A stretch of DNA of 64,000 nucleotides. It comes from Marinilabilia rubra. GTDB taxonomy: Bacteria > Bacteroidota > Bacteroidia > Bacteroidales > Marinilabiliaceae. Below, one piece after another: positions 1-9,784 of the stretch. Location of the stretch: contig NZ_QEWP01000004.1 of assembly GCF_003121985.1 (NCBI RefSeq), positions 277,336-341,335 on the forward strand, given 5' to 3'. The notes below the pieces were generated by a model. The model was not told where the DNA came from and ran no database searches. It was given only the letters and a program-made list of their open reading frames with translations. The stretch's first letter is position 1. Every line of letters begins with the position of its first letter. Made by a program: the position numbers and the translations under genes.

Positions 1-1839
1 GTTCAGGTTGATGTTCTCAAGGGCTTGTTTTTCAAAAGCATCCACATCCTCAATTTTCTGATCGGGAGTGATGGTGTGCCACTGCATGTCCAGTCCGGCG
101 GCAGCCAGAACCTCTGCCAAAGCATATCCCTGATTAAATTTAGAGGCTTTCACCACTTTGTCTTTCAACTCCTGAGGCATGGGCTCCCCGGTTTCGTAGT
201 GTTTAGCATAGTTGTTAAACACCTCAGGATACAATGCCCAGTGCTCGTTAATTTGTGAAGGTAACTCCACAAAGTCGCGGGCCACATTGGTGCCGGCCAG
301 ACTGGGATAAGTCTGATCTGACAATAAACCGTGCAGAGCATGGCCAAACTCATGGAACATAGTCGTCACATCGTCATAGCTGATTAATGCAGGCTCTCCT
401 TCTGCCGGTTTGGTGAAATTACATACGTTGTATATCACAGGCTTATTGTTCAGCAGTTTTGACTGACCCACAATTTCACTCATCCAGGCACCTCCCGATT
501 TGTTGTCCCGCTTAAAGAAGTCAGTATAGAACAGTCCAATGGCGCTGCCATCTTCGTTAAACAGTTCAAAAACGCGCATATCGTCACTGTAAACCGGGAT
601 GTCTTTACGCTCTTTAAACTCTATACCATATAGCTTAGTGGCTGTATAGAAAATACCATCTTCCAACACACGGTTCAGCTCAAAATATGGCTTAATTTCG
701 CTTTCATCAAGGTCGTATTTGGCTTTTCTTACCATCTCGGAATAGTAGTTCCAATCCCAGGGCTGCAACTTAAAATCACCGCCTTTTTCGTTAATGACCT
801 CTTGTATATCTTCAGCCTCTTTTTTAGCTTTTGCAACAGTAGCAGGCACCAAATCAGCCATGAACTGGTTCGCAGCTGCAGGGGTTTTGGCCATCTGATC
901 CTTCAAATTCCATTCAGCATAGTTATTGAAACCCAGTAATTGGGCCTGCTCAGCACGAATCATAGCCATGCGCTTAATGATGTCGCGGGTATCGTTATCA
1001 TCTCCTTGCTGAGCGCGCATCAGAGATTTTTCGAATAGTTCGCGGCGCGTTTCGCGGTTATCCAGTGCCGGCAACATTGGTTGCTGTGTGGTATTTTGCA
1101 AAGGCAATACATATACCGTTTTGCCGTCTGCCTCCCGCTTCAAAGATTCAATTTCCGACTCAGACAAACCTTCCAGTTTGGATTTATCGTCCACTTTAAG
1201 CGCGCCCTGTTTGGCTGCAGCTAAAAGGTGATTGGCATACTGAGCACTGAGAAGCGCTTCTTCCTCGTTGAGTTGGCGCATTAGCTCCTTGGCATCGGCA
1301 GATAAATTGGCACCTGCCAACTCAAATTTTTCGTAGTAATACTCTACCAAACGACGCGATTCAGCATCCAGATCCAACTCATCCAACTGATTGTAAATGG
1401 TCTTAACCCTTTCGAAAAGTTGATCGTTTAGGTAAATGGCATTACTCAATCCTGCCATTTTTGGAGCCATCTCCTCCTCTACCGCCTGTAGGGTAGGATT
1501 TGTGTTAGCGCCGGTCAACATACCAAATACACCGTAAACGCGATCCAAAGTCCGGCCGCTTTTCTCCAGCGCCACAAAAGTGTTTTCAAAAGTGGGCGCT
1601 TCGCTGCTGTTGGATATGGCTTCTATTTCGGCCAGTTTCTCTTCAATTCCGGCTTCCAGCGCGGGTTTAAAATGACTGTCTTCAATCGCCCCAAAATCAG
1701 GCGCTCCGTAAGGTAACTTACTCTCTTTCATTAATGGATTGTTTTCCAGAGACTCATCCTCCTGATGAGCACTCTTGCCATTGCCGCAGGCCGACATGAG
1801 CGTTGCCAAAGCAATAGCGGTGATAAAATGCAACTTCAT
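1..1839 (-). CDS. dcp: M3-family peptidyl-dipeptidase (Dcp-like lipoprotein), C-terminus outside the window
   Basis: Reading frame open from an ATG at 1839 to the window edge (at least 613 residues), so the C-terminus is missing. The N-terminus is a lipoprotein signal ending in LMSAC (Cys near residue 16), which places the enzyme in the cell envelope. The zinc motif HEFGH lies at residues 496-500 (bases about 340-354), the HExxH of the thimet-oligopeptidase/Dcp family; the distal Glu ligand is expected just downstream. Family members remove C-terminal dipeptides from peptides, so a role in peptide breakdown in the periplasm is likely. The Dcp rather than oligopeptidase A call rests on overall resemblance and the lipoprotein form seen in many Bacteroidetes. 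Confidence 0.85.
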   Translation of the reverse strand, partial: MKLHFITAIALATLMSACGNGKSAHQEDESLENNPLMKESKLPYGAPDFGAIEDSHFKPALEAGIEEKLAEIEAISNSSEAPTFENTFVALEKSGRTLDRVYGVFGMLTGANTNPTLQAVEEEMAPKMAGLSNAIYLNDQLFERVKTIYNQLDELDLDAESRRLVEYYYEKFELAGANLSADAKELMRQLNEEEALLSAQYANHLLAAAKQGALKVDDKSKLEGLSESEIESLKREADGKTVYVLPLQNTTQQPMLPALDNRETRRELFEKSLMRAQQGDDNDTRDIIKRMAMIRAEQAQLLGFNNYAEWNLKDQMAKTPAAANQFMADLVPATVAKAKKEAEDIQEVINEKGGDFKLQPWDWNYYSEMVRKAKYDLDESEIKPYFELNRVLEDGIFYTATKLYGIEFKERKDIPVYSDDMRVFELFNEDGSAIGLFYTDFFKRDNKSGGAWMSEIVGQSKLLNNKPVIYNVCNFTKPAEGEPALISYDDVTTMFHEFGHALHGLLSDQTYPSLAGTNVARDFVELPSQINEHWALYPEVFNNYAKHYETGEPMPQELKDKVVKASKFNQGYALAEVLAAAGLDMQWHTITPDQKIEDVDAFEKQALENINLN

Positions 1840-2077
1840 TTTTGTTTGATTAGATTTTAGGATAAACGCTTACTTAAAACGCAAAAACGCGATGATGCCC
1901 AGATTATCCAAAGAATGATAACCATTAACATCAGCACGACGAAAGTAGGAATTTTTTTTGAGTCAGATGAAGCCCCGAGAAACAGCCTTGTAATTTGCGG
2001 CATTGACGGTATGAATTAATTTATTGCCAAAATCCTTTTTTCACAAGTCCTTGTCCAAAGAGGCAGATGAAAGCTGA
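1840..2077. other. Intergenic spacer between the dcp-like gene and the FNT gene
   Basis: About 240 bases holding the upstream region of the dcp-like gene. I see no ORF, clear hairpin or repeat. Confidence 0.5.
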
Positions 2078-2896
2078 TTACTCTTTTTTGTTAGCCTTTC
2101 TGATATGACTGAATTTCATAAAAGCAACAAAAACAGTTCCCCCGATTATATTTCCAATGGTGGCCCACAATTGCACATTGAAATAGTCGGTGACGGTGAC
2201 TTCCGGACTGACCAGCAAAGTGGTGAATACTTCGATAGACCCAACAATACTGTGGTGCAGCCCCCCGATACCAATAACGGAAGTAACCAGAGCAATCAGA
2301 ACAATGCGACTGATCGTTTCCTGCGATGAAACCACCAGCCAGGACAGCAGCCCCATCAGCCAGCCGGCCAATATACCACTCCCCCCAATTATGTACCAGG
2401 GATGGTCTATCAGATGATTCGAAAGAGCAACCAGCGAATCAATGTCCACCGCCCCTATCTCTACCGGTACAACAGCCATTATGGAGCCAAAAACATAGCC
2501 ACCTATAAGATTTCCAAAGTATATAATGGCCCATAGAACAATAAGATTTCGAAATGTTGCATGACCTGTTAACACCGGCATTGTGGCCACTGTAGTGTGC
2601 TCTGTAAAAAGTTCGGAGCGACCGAGAATTACAAAAATAAACCCGAGAGGATAGGATATCGCAATGAGCAAATCTAAAAAGGAGTCATTGACGACACCAT
2701 AAAGTTTGGTGTGAATAGTGGCCATCAGGAATACCGAAAACCCTATTTCCAAACCGGCTGTAATGGCAGACATAAACAATTCTTTTCTGGAGCGTTTATG
2801 CTCATGCAAAGCCTTATTTAACTGCTCATCCATGAGCTCCCGGATGTCTTTTGGTTTATTTAAAGCTTCCTTCAGGTCTCTGATTCGATTCTCCAT
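2078..2896 (-). CDS. Formate/nitrite transporter (FNT) family channel
   Basis: A 272-residue integral membrane protein with a charged cytoplasmic N-terminus of about 40 residues and then six hydrophobic segments. The stretch around SRKELFMSAITAGLEIGF and the later SELFTEHTTVA and IYFGNLIGGYVFG motifs fit the FNT pentameric channel fold, closest in feel to the YfdC-type branch. FNT channels pass small monovalent anions or weak acids such as formate, nitrite or hydrosulfide. Nothing next to it (no formate lyase or nitrite reductase) tells which. ATG start at 2896. It stands alone. Confidence 0.85.
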   Translation of the reverse strand: MENRIRDLKEALNKPKDIRELMDEQLNKALHEHKRSRKELFMSAITAGLEIGFSVFLMATIHTKLYGVVNDSFLDLLIAISYPLGFIFVILGRSELFTEHTTVATMPVLTGHATFRNLIVLWAIIYFGNLIGGYVFGSIMAVVPVEIGAVDIDSLVALSNHLIDHPWYIIGGSGILAGWLMGLLSWLVVSSQETISRIVLIALVTSVIGIGGLHHSIVGSIEVFTTLLVSPEVTVTDYFNVQLWATIGNIIGGTVFVAFMKFSHIRKANKKE

Positions 2897-3091
2897 TCAA
2901 TTTATTTTGTTTTAAAAGGATTATAGAAACTAAGGGTTTTGCCGGATAATTGTTTAACTCGCTACCTCACGACTCCCTCCACATGATTGTAGAAATTAAC
3001 CCTGTTTTGCTTTCAGGTCATTTTCCTTATATCGAATAGTAACTTTCCAACTACAAAAACACGATATTTACCTGACAATCAACAACTATAT

Positions 3092-3520
3092 TTATTGGGT
3101 TTTCACTTTATCAATATTTTCAACCGGCAGCCAATCGTCCATATTACCGTAATCCGACCTGTCAATTTTAAAAGATTCAAGCCCGGTAAAATCCCTCACT
3201 GCAATTAAAACCAAATAGCGTTTGCCCGAAAACCTTTTCTCCAGGCCTTTATTCAGCAATAATTTCTCCTGGTTCTTTTCAACCAGGTCTGCGGATTGTT
3301 CTTTTGTCAGCTTATCAGAATTAAAAACCGAATCCACCACAGCTTTTCCTTTTACAAGTCCGTCTCCCTTATTTTCAACAAAATACAAAACGTCACCCTT
3401 ATCCACCCTGCCATACGGCAATTTCCGCCCCATGGCTCCACGGATAATCATTGTTTTTTGTCCGCTTTTCAGGTTTTCCAATTCCTTTGCTTTAAAATCG
3501 AGATAAACTACATGGTCCAT
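3092..3520 (-). CDS. Small ASCH/PUA-like domain protein
   Basis: A 142-residue soluble protein without signal peptide. Its N-terminus (FKAKELENLKSGQKTMIIRG) and the later VDKGDVLYFVENKG resemble the opening strands of the ASCH/PUA-like fold, where a K-S-G-x-K-T element is followed by a G-D-x-L/V strand. Such domains bind RNA or modified nucleotides. The match is by pattern only; the exact role is unknown. It stands between the FNT channel and the hemolysin III-like gene, both on the same strand but with gaps over 60 bases, so co-transcription is uncertain. Confidence 0.55.
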   Translation of the reverse strand: MDHVVYLDFKAKELENLKSGQKTMIIRGAMGRKLPYGRVDKGDVLYFVENKGDGLVKGKAVVDSVFNSDKLTKEQSADLVEKNQEKLLLNKGLEKRFSGKRYLVLIAVRDFTGLESFKIDRSDYGNMDDWLPVENIDKVKTQ

Positions 3521-3586
3521 TTTTTCTGTTTTTTTAAATCGCCACTAAAAATAAGAAAAAAGCCTGGTTACGCCATTCCTGATGAG

Positions 3587-4228
3587 TTATGTGTGAAAAT
3601 AAACCATCAGAAAATGACATGCGGCAGCAATTAACACGAAGAAATGAAAAGTTGCATGGTTATAGGGCAACTTCTCTAAGCGGTATAGTACAGCTCCGAC
3701 CATGTAAAACACACCTCCGGCTGCCAGCCAGATTAGTCCCCAAACCGACATCTGCTCTATCAAGGGCTGAATGGCTATTACAATTATTAACCCCATACCC
3801 ACATACCCTATTGTGGATAGGGTTTTGAAGCGTCCGGTGAAGAATAGTTTCAATACAATGCCCATTACAGCCACTGTCCATACTACTGCAAAAACAACCC
3901 ATCCCCAGATGCCCTGCAAAACCAATAAGGTTATGGGCGTGTAGGTGCCGGCAATGGAGATATATATGGCTGAATGATCGAAAACTTTCAGTCTGCGTCT
4001 GGCATCTTCATTTCGGGAGGCATGGTAAAAAGTCGAGGCTGCAAAAACAGTCATCTGACCTAAACCATAGACCAGATAGGCAAAGACGTAAAGAGATTGT
4101 TGCTGATCGATGGCCTTGTTCATCAGCATTATCAACGCCGGAATGCTGAGTAATAGTCCGGCAGCATGGCTCCGGATGTTGAGTCTTTCCTCTCTGGGAG
4201 TATATTGGTTAATTTTGATGTTTTTCAA
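3587..4228 (-). CDS. Hemolysin III / PAQR-type membrane protein (TrhA-like)
   Basis: A 213-residue protein with seven predicted hydrophobic segments. It carries the PAQR/hemolysin III metal-site pattern: S65xxxH69 in STFYHAS, D84-H85 in DHSAIY, and H191 and H195 in HATFH of the last segment. Bacterial members (TrhA/YqfA) are linked to membrane-lipid homeostasis rather than to true haemolysis; that comes from the family, not from this sequence. ATG start at 4228. It stands alone and ends 67 bases upstream of the ASCH-like gene on the same strand. Confidence 0.85.
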   Translation of the reverse strand: MKNIKINQYTPREERLNIRSHAAGLLLSIPALIMLMNKAIDQQQSLYVFAYLVYGLGQMTVFAASTFYHASRNEDARRRLKVFDHSAIYISIAGTYTPITLLVLQGIWGWVVFAVVWTVAVMGIVLKLFFTGRFKTLSTIGYVGMGLIIVIAIQPLIEQMSVWGLIWLAAGGVFYMVGAVLYRLEKLPYNHATFHFFVLIAAACHFLMVYFHT

Positions 4229-4796
4229 TGAATAATTGTTTTGTCAATTTCGGATGGTGCCGGGTGGGCTGTCTTTGAGCAATATCGGCCCTAAAATTTA
4301 AAAATAAGAAATGGACACATTACTCTTATTTCTCCGGATAATTTTTTTTTTTTGGAACGTAATTATTTGCAAACTCCCTGAGGTCGTTTCTGCTATCCTC
4401 GCGGAATCACCCATCTGGTTCACTACTACCCTGCCGACGAGCTTTTAACAGACAGTATTTACACCTGTTGTCAGTCATCATCTAATTTCAAAGTCCTTTG
4501 TCTTATCCCTGAAATTTCGGCTTGCGATACCGTTTCACATTCCTTTAAATGTTGCGGTTTCTCTCAGCGTACACGTTTAGTATAAGAATAGTAGCCGACA
4601 GCGTAGCACTTTCCTGTCAATTTACAAGAAAGTTGAAGCGGGCTACAACCCTTGTATTTTCTACTGTATCGGCTATTATGTATATACATTGTTGTGCTTT
4701 CGTTTTTTTTCCTTTTAAAGGATAAGCTCGCCTAATTTTAAATTAAACCCATCCTTGTGGTTTTAAAGTTTCAACATCCCTTTTTTGATTTATAAC
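4229..4796. other. Intergenic region with a structured, GC-richer remnant
   Basis: About 570 bases without a gene. Roughly 4380-4690 is richer in GC than its AT-rich flanks and looks like structured RNA. At 4592-4647 a compound hairpin can be drawn: outer arms GTAGCC / GGCTAC and inner arms ACTTTCCTGT / ACAAGAAAGT. Read on the minus strand, 4380-4580 has the purine-rich GAAAC-type character of group II intron domain I, but I cannot show a domain V or a 5' GUGYG. It may be the decayed end of an intron or other mobile element at the border of the accessory stretch that follows. Confidence 0.35.
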
Positions 4797-6725
4797 TTAA
4801 CGATCCGTACCAACTAAAATACTTACATTACTTCCTGGTAAATTAACAGTTAAAGAATTTCTATTTTGTGTAATGGAATGATTTCCCAACAATTGAGAAT
4901 ACTTCGTATTAAACTTTAAAGGTAATTGAATGGTCTTTTGAGTGTTACTGTTATTAAAAACAGTTATAACTTCATTGGATTCATCAAATCGACTATAGGC
5001 TAAAGTGTTAGTTTCGTCATCAACAACGATGAATTCTATATCACCATTTGCCAATACTTTATTGGTTTTTCTAATCTGGATAAGGGTTCTGTAATATTCA
5101 AATAACGCATCATCAAATTCCACCTTATCAGGGGTTCTATTATAACCTCTTGGGTCTGCGGTTTCAGACTCAAAATCATAGTCTTTCCAAATCAATGGCT
5201 TTCGCGTATCTCCCATATCTGCTCCCCACATTCCCATTTCATCACCTGCCCAAATGTGCGGTGCTCCAATATAGGTGTATTGATGTGCTAAAAGCAGTTT
5301 TTGTCTGGTTCTTGTATTAGCATCTGGTTTGTGGATTTTATAATCCTCGTTAACAGAAGGTTCTGCAAAGTGTTTATACTTAAAAGCATTATTAAACAAG
5401 GAAGTTGAAAGCCGAGGTGAATCATGGCTTGCTGCCAAATTCATCATAGCATACATATTTTGAGTTCTTAAATTAGCATTAAAACTGTTTAAACTATCCA
5501 CAAATTGAGATGGTAAAATCTCCTCAGGTGCTTTTCCAAAAAAGTATCTGGCCGCTCTATACCAACGATAGTTCATAACGGCATCAAAGATATCTCCTTC
5601 TAGGACAGGTTTGGGATCTAATAATTTATCAGGATATTGTTCCCACCAAATTTCACCCAACAAGTACGCGTTTGGATTTACAGCCCTAACTTCTTTTCTA
5701 AAATCTCGCCAAAACCCAAGTGGCATCTCCGCAGCTACATCTAGGCGGTAGCCATCAATGCCATCCGAGGGGTCGCCATCTCCATTTGGGTCCAGCCATT
5801 TTTTAGCTACATTAAAAATATGATTCTTAGCTTCTTCTTCGTAAATATTTCCATCAAAATATTCAACGGCCTTAGCGTGTGAGTGGTATTCGGTTTCTTT
5901 AATTTCAGGCATACTTTTTACTCCAAACCAACCACGATAATCAAATTCGTTTTCTGGTGTGTTGGGATCATCAAATTGATTGACCCAATACCAATCCTTG
6001 AATTTGGACTTTGATTGGTTTTTTAAAATATCTTGCCATGCCCAAAACGCTGTTCCTGTGTGATTCCAAGAATAGTCTAGTATAACCTTAATTCCTCTTT
6101 GGTGAAATAGGTCTATTAAATCAACAAACATTTTGTCTGCTCCTGTCATTTTCCAAGTTGATGGGTCGCTCGGTTTTTCTTGAGACATTATCTTTAGGTC
6201 TTCTACAGGTGTTGGGCCAAAATTTGCATCAATATGCCGCCAGACAGAAGCATCATACTTGTGATTAGAAGGACTTTGGTTTAAAGGATTGAAATAAACT
6301 GCTGTTATACCTAAAGAATCTAAGTAATCTATTTTATCCATAACACCCTGCAAGTCACCACCATAACGTCTTAATAGTGACAATTGACCAAATGATGTAA
6401 TCGTATTTCCTGCTAAATCTTTTTTCCCTATGGCATTTTTAAAATAGGAATCGGGCTTATACCAATCTTGTGTCCAAGGTGTTATCTCCCAACCTTCAGG
6501 AATAAATCCAGGATAAGCTCCTTTTAAATTTTCTGGAACAGGGTCGTTGGAAGGATCTCCATTTCTGAACCTTTCAGCAAAAATTTGATACCAAATAGCT
6601 TCTTTGGCCCATTCAGGTGGATTAGAAAATTCAGTTGTTATAACCTTTTTATTTAGCTCTTTTTGCTCTGTTTTACAACTAAAAGCTAATGTGATTAATA
6701 CCAGTAATAGAAGTTTATTTTTCAT
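4797..6725 (-). CDS. GH13 alpha-amylase-family lipoprotein
   Basis: A 642-residue lipoprotein (lipobox LAFSC, Cys17). The four GH13 regions are present: DYSWNH (217-222), GYRLD with the nucleophile D329, LLGEIW with the acid/base E358, and ASHD with the transition-state D435. The N-terminal EAIWYQIFAERF and the C-terminal beta domain from about residue 560 are usual for the family. It should act on alpha-glucans at the cell surface or in the periplasm; the subfamily is not clear. It abuts the GH127-type gene: the upstream stop occupies 6726-6728 and this ATG 6723-6725, so the two form one operon. Base composition is more AT-rich than the window average, which suggests acquisition by transfer. 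Confidence 0.88.
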   Translation of the reverse strand: MKNKLLLLVLITLAFSCKTEQKELNKKVITTEFSNPPEWAKEAIWYQIFAERFRNGDPSNDPVPENLKGAYPGFIPEGWEITPWTQDWYKPDSYFKNAIGKKDLAGNTITSFGQLSLLRRYGGDLQGVMDKIDYLDSLGITAVYFNPLNQSPSNHKYDASVWRHIDANFGPTPVEDLKIMSQEKPSDPSTWKMTGADKMFVDLIDLFHQRGIKVILDYSWNHTGTAFWAWQDILKNQSKSKFKDWYWVNQFDDPNTPENEFDYRGWFGVKSMPEIKETEYHSHAKAVEYFDGNIYEEEAKNHIFNVAKKWLDPNGDGDPSDGIDGYRLDVAAEMPLGFWRDFRKEVRAVNPNAYLLGEIWWEQYPDKLLDPKPVLEGDIFDAVMNYRWYRAARYFFGKAPEEILPSQFVDSLNSFNANLRTQNMYAMMNLAASHDSPRLSTSLFNNAFKYKHFAEPSVNEDYKIHKPDANTRTRQKLLLAHQYTYIGAPHIWAGDEMGMWGADMGDTRKPLIWKDYDFESETADPRGYNRTPDKVEFDDALFEYYRTLIQIRKTNKVLANGDIEFIVVDDETNTLAYSRFDESNEVITVFNNSNTQKTIQLPLKFNTKYSQLLGNHSITQNRNSLTVNLPGSNVSILVGTDR

Positions 6726-8771
6726 TTAATTAGACTTTTTTGGAAAAGTTACTCGTCTTAAGACGGTTTTACCCATAGGAACTAGAGTTGCTTCAATCAT
6801 AGTTTGTTTATTAGCATCATAGAAATTTCCTTGAAGTTTTTCAGAATCAGATGTGGTAAATTCAGAATTCTCCGTAAGCACTAAATTTTTGTACGTTTGA
6901 GCTTCCGGGTAACAGTAATAGTCTTTGAAATTGGGTTTATTATAATACTTGATGGCTTTTTCAGTATGCGGAATTTCTAAGGCATACACCAATGGTCCTT
7001 TTTGTATAAAAACCTCATTATTTCCAGCCGTTTTTGTCTGAATAGGATTATTGAAAGTTACCAAAAAACTATCTTCCGGTTGCCATTCTTTAGTGATGAC
7101 ATAAAAATCGCCCTCCAATTTCACCTCATCAATATTCGAAAATTCTAAAGATTCACTCCATTGAGGTTTTCTCAATTTTAATGTAAATACAGCAGGTTGT
7201 GTTGTTTTTATTTTAAAAGTGATGGTATTTGTCCATGGATAATTGGTTTCTTGAGCAATAGATACTTGAGTAGAATTGATTTCTGTCGTCAATTCAGAAG
7301 GGCCATACATTAAAATGGCAATGCCATCCTCAGACCTCATATACATTTGATTCAGGAAATAGGTTAAATTTCTACCATAGTTTGGCACACAGCATACCGC
7401 TGGTTCTGAGTGCGTTGGTGAATATTTATAGCGTGGTTCCGGCTTAGTTTCTCCGTGGTTATGGTGTTGACCGTCTAAGACATAACAATTGTCAAACTTG
7501 CTGTAAGTAATGGCTGTACCATCTTCATTTCTAAAGCCCAACATCCCATTATAGGTGAGTTTTTCTGCAGCATCTGCAAATTGAATTTGTCCCGTTTTCT
7601 GAATAAGACTGCCATAAGAGTTTCGTAATTCTAGCATTGTGCAGTATTCGGTAGCCGTTTTATCAGGGTCAGCAGATAATTCTAAAATCCACTCATCGCC
7701 ATGACCTGCTCCGCTAGGTAAAATACACGGCTCTAGTTTATGTAACATATTATGGTAAGCGGTTTTTAATTCGGGGTAACCCGTATTGTAGTAAGCATTG
7801 ACCATTGAACGAATGTGCTCATAAGTATGCACCCCATGACCTTGAAACATAGCCTCTTTTTCAGTGAGAAATGGATAGCGCAAATCGTTAAACGAGCGAT
7901 TGATTGAAAATGTTGAAAAGGCTTTGTACAAATAAGTGGCATACGCTTGATACTTTATTTTCCCTGTAATTCGAAATAATGTTTCGCAAACATCGGTAAG
8001 CATCAATCCGTGCGTAACACCGCCAAACTCATCTTTTAAATCGAAGGGATTTTTACCTTCCTCGCCATAATTTTTCATGGTTAACTCCATGGCGCGTTCA
8101 ACAGCGTTTAAAACCTCTTGTTTATGCGTAAATTCGTAATAGGCCAACATGGTTCTAAATGCTGTGGTCTGTGCCCAAAGTTCTCCATTTGAGCCTTCGT
8201 GCTGATATCGCAAATTGGGTTTGTAGATACCGATATAACCATCTTCATCTTGCGATGCCAAGAGATTATTAATAATTGCATGTGTTTGCTGAATTGCAAT
8301 ATCATTATCGGTTAAAAAGGCATGACGCACAAATCCGTCCCACCAGTTACCAATAGTTTCTGCATTCCACCACATAATAGATTTTTCCCATGCTTCACCA
8401 GTAAGAACCAAGTCTCCCATTTCGGGAATATCTTCCATACCACCACGGCGCGCGGTGTTGTATAAATCGTCTGCTTTAATTCCAGGATACAAATCCGCCA
8501 AAGCACCTACAATGCCTTTATTGAGGTCGTTTTGCATCATGTCTAAAATCCATCCTTTTGGTTTTACGCTTCCTACCTCAAATAGCTGAAATGCAACATT
8601 TAAAGATTGAACTTCATTGTTGAAAAATTGTAGTTTATCACTATCATCTACAATCGTGGAAGCAACCTGGTTTACATTTTTTGAAAAGTTCTCGCCTTGA
8701 GAGTTTTCTTTAGAATTAGTACAAGAAAACATCATAACTAATGCAATAAACAATATTATTATCTTCTTCAT
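6726..8771 (-). CDS. GH127-type (DUF1680) putative beta-L-arabinofuranosidase lipoprotein
   Basis: The frame opens at 8870, but ATG 8771 gives a proper lipoprotein signal (MKKIIILFIA...MMFSC, Cys17) and a 681-residue product, so I choose it. The (alpha/alpha)6 core carries the GH127 zinc/nucleophile signature: E375-x-C377 in TEYCTM and the C460-C461 pair in AVCCVPN. In characterised GH127 enzymes these four residues bind zinc and one Cys is the nucleophile. This supports a retaining Cys glycosidase; beta-L-arabinofuranose is inferred from the family and related families vary. It heads the two-gene operon with the GH13 enzyme and is divergent from the AraC regulator. No SusC/SusD pair is nearby, so the substrate must enter by another route. 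Confidence 0.8.
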   Translation of the reverse strand: MKKIIILFIALVMMFSCTNSKENSQGENFSKNVNQVASTIVDDSDKLQFFNNEVQSLNVAFQLFEVGSVKPKGWILDMMQNDLNKGIVGALADLYPGIKADDLYNTARRGGMEDIPEMGDLVLTGEAWEKSIMWWNAETIGNWWDGFVRHAFLTDNDIAIQQTHAIINNLLASQDEDGYIGIYKPNLRYQHEGSNGELWAQTTAFRTMLAYYEFTHKQEVLNAVERAMELTMKNYGEEGKNPFDLKDEFGGVTHGLMLTDVCETLFRITGKIKYQAYATYLYKAFSTFSINRSFNDLRYPFLTEKEAMFQGHGVHTYEHIRSMVNAYYNTGYPELKTAYHNMLHKLEPCILPSGAGHGDEWILELSADPDKTATEYCTMLELRNSYGSLIQKTGQIQFADAAEKLTYNGMLGFRNEDGTAITYSKFDNCYVLDGQHHNHGETKPEPRYKYSPTHSEPAVCCVPNYGRNLTYFLNQMYMRSEDGIAILMYGPSELTTEINSTQVSIAQETNYPWTNTITFKIKTTQPAVFTLKLRKPQWSESLEFSNIDEVKLEGDFYVITKEWQPEDSFLVTFNNPIQTKTAGNNEVFIQKGPLVYALEIPHTEKAIKYYNKPNFKDYYCYPEAQTYKNLVLTENSEFTTSDSEKLQGNFYDANKQTMIEATLVPMGKTVLRRVTFPKKSN

Positions 8772-8795
8772 GTTGAGCCCTTTTTTTATATGATT

Positions 8796-8811
8796 TATAT
8801 TTGCAAAATTA
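8796..8811. promoter_or_regulatory. Back-to-back TAnnTTTG elements between the GH127 and AraC genes
   Basis: TATATTTG at 8796-8803 on the plus strand directly abuts TAATTTTG at 8804-8811 on the minus strand. Both match the Bacteroidetes -7 element TAnnTTTG. The minus-strand one lies 32 bases upstream of the GH127 ATG. The plus-strand one is about 108 bases from the AraC start. I find no convincing -33 TTTG at the usual spacing, which would fit promoters that need the neighbouring activator. Confidence 0.4.
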
Positions 8812-8911
8812 ATGGATGTCTCAAGATTAATGTTTTCGGTTTTTAACCAATACTTTGCATATCTAAACAAACATCAGGTAAATTTTATTTATATTTCCTA
8901 TAAAAGAGTTA

Positions 8912-9757
8912 ATGAAGCCAACTTTAGAGCAAATCGACGCTGAGAAATCTCAGCAATCTTTTAAATATTTCAGACTGGTATCCAAAGCATTTAAACCTTA
9001 CTGGCATTATCATCCAGAATTAGAATTAACATTGATATACCAAGGTAGGGGCTTACGATTTATTGGTGATTCCATATTACCGTTTGGTGAGTTGGATCTG
9101 GTTTTGGTTGGAAAAAATCTGCCTCACCATTGGGTTAGTCAGGCAACTGAAAATGACCAAATAGCGTATGTCATTCAGTTCTCTGATGAACTTTTTAAAA
9201 TGTTCAGGGAATGTGATTGTTTACAAGTGCTTTATAAAAGAGCCAAAAGAGGCATTCTATTTAAAAACCCAAATGATCAACTCATAAAGGATATTCACAC
9301 ATTTGAAAATCTTAGTGAACTAGAAAGGATTAGCGCCCTAATTAAAGTACTAGGAACTCTAGAGGCTCATCAGGATTATAGCCTTTTAACATCTGAGCAG
9401 TATCAAGTAAGGCAAGAAAAAACTTCAGGACAGTTTAAATTCTCACAAATTAACAACTACATACTTGAAAATCTAGATAATAAGCTTACGGTAAATAAAG
9501 TTGCTGAAGTTGCTCATATGGTACCACAGTCTTTCTGCCGTTGGTTTAAGAAACACGCTGGGTATTCATTTATAACCTTTGTAAATATTGCAAGAATTGA
9601 GAACGCTTGTCAGCTTTTACTTACTAAAAATCTATCGATACAAACTATTGCATTCTCTTCTGGATTTGAAAGTATCAGTCACTTCAACCGTACATTTAGG
9701 AGAATAAAAGGCTTGAGTCCAAGCGATTATTTAAAGTCAAATTTGAAATCACATTAG
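8912..9757 (+). CDS. AraC-family transcriptional regulator
   Basis: 281 residues. The N-terminal half is a cupin-like sensor (YWHYHPELELTLIYQGRG, then LVGKNLPHHW). The C-terminal 100 residues form the double HTH of AraC/XylS proteins (NKVAEVAHMVPQSFCRWF; then IQTIAFSSGFESISHFNRTF with the classical final helix). The gene is divergent from the GH127-GH13 operon across a 140-base gap, so it most likely activates that operon in response to a sugar released from its substrate. ATG start at 8912. AT-rich like its neighbours, consistent with the whole cassette having been acquired together. Confidence 0.85.
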   Translation: MKPTLEQIDAEKSQQSFKYFRLVSKAFKPYWHYHPELELTLIYQGRGLRFIGDSILPFGELDLVLVGKNLPHHWVSQATENDQIAYVIQFSDELFKMFRECDCLQVLYKRAKRGILFKNPNDQLIKDIHTFENLSELERISALIKVLGTLEAHQDYSLLTSEQYQVRQEKTSGQFKFSQINNYILENLDNKLTVNKVAEVAHMVPQSFCRWFKKHAGYSFITFVNIARIENACQLLLTKNLSIQTIAFSSGFESISHFNRTFRRIKGLSPSDYLKSNLKSH

Positions 9758-9784
9758 TATCCGTAAAATGAAGCACAAAGTCCC

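Noticed and set aside
3222..3634. Plus-strand frames opposite the ASCH-like gene
   Set aside because: They are antisense shadows without domains, in a region with a clear minus-strand gene.
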